Below, one piece after another: positions 61,557-64,000 of a DNA stretch of 64,000 bases. The position numbers and the translations under genes are program-made. The DNA comes from Roseomonas haemaphysalidis. GTDB taxonomy: Bacteria > Pseudomonadota > Alphaproteobacteria > Acetobacterales > Acetobacteraceae. Positions within the stretch are counted from its first letter, which is position 1. Each line of letters starts with the position of its first letter. Location of the stretch: assembly GCF_017355405.1 (NCBI RefSeq), contig NZ_CP061177.1, positions 3,098,501-3,162,500 of the forward strand, in the 5' to 3' direction. A model generated the notes under the pieces. It saw nothing but the letters and a program-made list of their open reading frames with translations, ran no database searches and had not been told where the DNA came from.

Positions 61557-62891
61557 TCAGTCGGGCAGAAAGGCGGCGTCCTGCCGCAGCCGGTCGCGCA
61601 GCAGGGCGGCATCCAGCTCGCGCGGGCCGCCATTGCCGGCGCAGGCCAGCGCGGCGGCGGTGCCGGCGGCCTGGCCGATCGCCATGGTGGTCGGCATCAC
61701 CCGCGTGGAGGCATGCGCGCCGTGGCTGGCCGAGATGCCGCGCCCCGCCACCAGCACGTTGCCCAGCCCGGCGGGCAACAGGCAGCGGAACGGGATCTCG
61801 TAGCTGCGGTCGCCGCCCAGCGTCTCGAAATGCAGGCCGGTGCCCCGGGCAGGGTGGATGTCCATGGGATAGGCGCCCACCGCGATGGCGTCCGGAAAGC
61901 GGCGCTCGCCGCGCAGGTCGTCGGCGGTCAGCACCACGTCGCCCCGCACGCGGCGGGATTCACGGATGCCGAGCTGCGCGGCCAGGGCCACCAGCCGCCC
62001 GCCTTCGCAGCCCGGCACCCGCGCGGCCAGGAAGCCGGCGGCGGCGAAAGCCTGGCGGCGCCCTTCCACCTCGCCCGCCGACAGCGCGAAGGGGTCGGTG
62101 GCGTCCAGGCTGACGCGGCTGATGTTGAACCAGCCGTCGTCGGTGCCGGGCACGCGGCTCTGGTGCAAGGCGGCGCGGGCCAGCGCGCCGCTGTCCACGC
62201 CCTGGCGGCACAGCGCCTGCAGCTCCGCCGAGGTCAGCGCCTCGAACCGGGAAAAGTCGATGGGGCCGAAGCGGAACATCATGGTGGCCGGCTGCGGCGC
62301 CTCGTCCGCTTCCAGCGGCAGGAAGCCCGCGCCCGCGCGGGCCAGGAGGTCGAGGTCGCCGGAAGCATCGATCGCGATGCGCGGGCGGACCTCCAGCGGG
62401 CCGGCCTTGGTCAGCACGGTCACGGCGCTCACGGCATCGCCCTGTCGCGCCACGTCCAGCAGCGTGGCGTGGAACAGCAGGCGCACGCCGGCTTCCGTCG
62501 CCATCTGGTCCAGCACCAGCTTCAGCCGCTCGGGGTCGAAGGACACCTGGTCCATGCGGTGGCCGGTGGACATGGTGAAATGCGTGTGGCCGCCCGAGCC
62601 GCCCTGGCGTTCCAGCCGTTGCACGACCTCCTCCGCCAGGCCTTGGATCACCTGCCGCCCGGCGGCGGTTTCCCAGCCGACGAACTGCCCCACCGCCCCC
62701 GCCGTGGCGCTGCCGCCCAGAAAGCCCCAGCGCTCCACCAGCAGCACCGAAGCGCCGCCGCGGGCCGCCGCGACGGCGGCCATGGTGCCGGCCATGCCAC
62801 CGCCGCACACCAGGACGTCCACGGCGATGCCGGACACCAAGGGGCTTTGCTTGTTCTGTGCGCTGTGCGCATTTTCGTGCGTCATGCGCAT
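61557..62891 (-). CDS. FAD-dependent oxidoreductase
   Basis: A 444-residue flavoprotein. The FAD-binding dinucleotide motif is VLVCGGGMAGTMAAVAAARGG (about residues 26-47) and the ATG-like second motif is IAIDASGDLDLLARAG. The C-terminal part (NVLVAGRGISASHGAHASTRVMPTTMAIGQAAGTAAALA) is characteristic of FAD-dependent oxidoreductases found near tripartite transporters. The substrate is unknown. ATGs at 62891 and 62885 are both possible starts. First gene of the operon with the receptor and IclR genes. Confidence 0.85.
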   Translation of the reverse strand: MRMTHENAHSAQNKQSPLVSGIAVDVLVCGGGMAGTMAAVAAARGGASVLLVERWGFLGGSATAGAVGQFVGWETAAGRQVIQGLAEEVVQRLERQGGSGGHTHFTMSTGHRMDQVSFDPERLKLVLDQMATEAGVRLLFHATLLDVARQGDAVSAVTVLTKAGPLEVRPRIAIDASGDLDLLARAGAGFLPLEADEAPQPATMMFRFGPIDFSRFEALTSAELQALCRQGVDSGALARAALHQSRVPGTDDGWFNISRVSLDATDPFALSAGEVEGRRQAFAAAGFLAARVPGCEGGRLVALAAQLGIRESRRVRGDVVLTADDLRGERRFPDAIAVGAYPMDIHPARGTGLHFETLGGDRSYEIPFRCLLPAGLGNVLVAGRGISASHGAHASTRVMPTTMAIGQAAGTAAALACAGNGGPRELDAALLRDRLRQDAAFLPD

Positions 62892-62991
62892 AGGATAAGA
62901 TCGTATTGGCGGGGTGTCGAGGCGCTCGCGGCCCGGGTTGGCACCGCCCCGCCGCTTCGGGCATCACTGGCGGCGACGGAGGAGCCACACC

Positions 62992-63561
62992 ATGCGCGAT
63001 ACGCCGAAACCTACCTTTCCCCACGGCAGCCTGCTGGCCGCCATGCTCGGCGGCCGGGCACCCACCGACGTGCGCCGCGCCGCGCATCGGCTGCGCGCGG
63101 AAGGCGCCGCGGTGGTGGCGGTGGAGGACGACATCGCCGGAATGGCACCGGGGCTCGCGACCTCCGCCGTGGCGCGCTCGCCCGCCGTGCTGGACGTGCT
63201 GCCGCCGCTGTTCTGGGTGGAGGCGCGGCTGGACGACGGCGGCGTCCAGGGATGGGTGATGGAACGGAAGCGCGACGGCCTGTCCCTGCGCGGCTTCGCC
63301 GTCGGCCCGGACCGCGACGCCGTGCCCGAGCCGCGCGGCACCGCGACGCTGCTCTTCGGCGCGGCGGTGCCGGAGGAGGATGAGGACGCGCGCTTTCTGC
63401 GCGGCCTGGTCACCGCCGTCAGCCTGCAGGAAATGCTGTCGCAGATGGGCGAGGCCTCGCCCGTCGTGCTGCTGCCAGCCGAGGCCGCGGGCGAGGACCT
63501 TTCCACCCTGCGCGGCCTGCGGCTGTCCGTGGCGATGCCGCCGGACGCGCTGCCGGACTGA
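62992..63561 (+). CDS. Conserved-looking hypothetical protein
   Basis: A 189-residue frame with a strong ribosome binding site (CGGAGGAG, about 7 bases before ATG). It is acidic and well-structured in appearance (HGSLLAAMLGGRAPTDVRRAAHRLRAEGAAVVAVEDDIAGM, PEEDEDARFLRGLVTAVSLQEML in pieces). I do not recognise a family. It is divergent from the FAD oxidoreductase and convergent with the gamma-glutamyltransferase gene (6 bp gap). Confidence 0.7.
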   Translation: MRDTPKPTFPHGSLLAAMLGGRAPTDVRRAAHRLRAEGAAVVAVEDDIAGMAPGLATSAVARSPAVLDVLPPLFWVEARLDDGGVQGWVMERKRDGLSLRGFAVGPDRDAVPEPRGTATLLFGAAVPEEDEDARFLRGLVTAVSLQEMLSQMGEASPVVLLPAEAAGEDLSTLRGLRLSVAMPPDALPD

Positions 63562-63567
63562 GCAGCC

Positions 63568-63999
63568 CTATCGCCCGATGGCGTAGGCCTGCATCAGGCG
63601 CGGCGTGGCGGCGGCGATCACGCAGCCATCCTCCCGCCCCACGGCGCAGACGCGGCCCAGCGACCACGGGGCCTCCACCTTGACCCGATGCCCGCGCCGC
63701 TCCAGGCCCGCGATCACCTCCGGCCCCAGGCGGTCCTCCACCAGCAGGCGGTTGGGCTCAAAGGTGCGGGGGTAGAAGGACTGGGGAAAGTGCTTGCTGG
63801 TGAACAGCGGCAGGTCGATGGCCGCCTGCAGGTCCAGCTTGTGGTGCAGCCGCCGCAGCAGCACGGCCAGCGTCCACTGGTCCTGCTGGTCGCCGCCCGG
63901 GGTGCCCATGGCCAGCACCGCCTCGCCGTCGCGCGTCACCAGCGTGGGCGTCAGCGTGGTGCGCGGGCGGGTGCCGGGGCGCAGGTCGCTGGGCAACCC
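63568..63999 (-). CDS. Gamma-glutamyltransferase, C-terminal part (5' end outside window)
   Basis: About 143 residues, the C-terminal part of a gamma-glutamyltransferase; the open frame runs to the window edge. RPRTTLTPTLVTRDGEAVLAMGTPGGDQQDQWTLAVLLRRLHHKLDLQAAIDLP is the typical C-terminal segment, where the GTPGGD stretch forms part of the active-site pocket. The catalytic Thr and the autocleavage site lie upstream, outside the window. The enzyme would act on glutathione or gamma-glutamyl compounds in the periplasm; export is not shown here. Confidence 0.85.
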   Translation of the reverse strand, partial: GLPSDLRPGTRPRTTLTPTLVTRDGEAVLAMGTPGGDQQDQWTLAVLLRRLHHKLDLQAAIDLPLFTSKHFPQSFYPRTFEPNRLLVEDRLGPEVIAGLERRGHRVKVEAPWSLGRVCAVGREDGCVIAAATPRLMQAYAIGR

Positions 64000-64000
64000 C

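Overview
The window is about 70% GC by eye (an estimate, not a count), with GC-rich third codon positions and very little space between genes. Its gene content fits an alphaproteobacterium of the Acetobacteraceae, most like Roseomonas and its relatives. Supporting points are direct-repeat LexA boxes of the GTTC-N7-GTTC type, an imuA-imuB-dnaE2 cassette, a CckA-like kinase beside recA, several orphan Bug/TctC receptors, and the ExoD and MpaB-type families. This assignment is an inference from gene content. No rRNA, CRISPR array, transposase, integrase or phage gene is visible. One tRNA (Ser, anticodon GGA) is present.

Layout. 1-6005: glucan-to-trehalose operon treZ (5' end missing), malQ, treY. 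6348-12271: an exported GH8 glycosidase, then a signalling block of hybrid histidine kinase, OmpR-type regulator and HD-GYP protein. 12335-14480: an SDR enzyme and two stress or envelope type proteins, closed by a strong terminator. 14535-20927: ispB (minus), trmN6, a TPR-glycosyltransferase coupled to a UDP-glucuronate 4-epimerase, and an exported esterase. 20931-26082: alaS coupled to a P1 peptidase, divergent from rarA. 26168-33176: crcB, a GST, an MpaB-type protein, a Nudix enzyme, a lone AbrB-type regulator with its own operator-promoter, an rluC-type pseudouridine synthase and an AsmA protein. 33322-38068: recA with an SOS box, a CckA-like kinase, small hypotheticals, speE and speD. 38441-43364: tRNA-Ser, a lower-GC acyltransferase 3 gene, a chemoreceptor, a GST and small genes. 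43512-49030: the SOS mutagenesis operon imuA-imuB-dnaE2. 49195-57606: a quinate/shikimate and protocatechuate catabolic locus. 57671-59772: small envelope or hypothetical genes. 59784-62891: an operon of FAD oxidoreductase, Bug receptor and IclR regulator. 62992-64000: a hypothetical gene and the 3' end of a gamma-glutamyltransferase gene.

How the genes work together. The 51069-57606 operon can take shikimate to 3-dehydroshikimate (dehydrogenase), then protocatechuate (QuiC dehydratase), 3-carboxymuconate (PcaGH), the lactone (PcaB) and 3-oxoadipate (PcaL fusion). It is flanked by a periplasmic receptor and a TetR-family regulator. Three GTTC-N7-GTTC elements lie at recA, at imuA and before a small cysteine-containing gene at 57671. 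The first two mark the SOS regulon and the third suggests a possible new member. I see no wholly undescribed multi-gene system here. The most novel-looking points are the AbrB-type operator-promoter (29566-29607), the third SOS-type site, the divergent HD-GYP signalling block, and the TetR-associated shikimate/pca operon.
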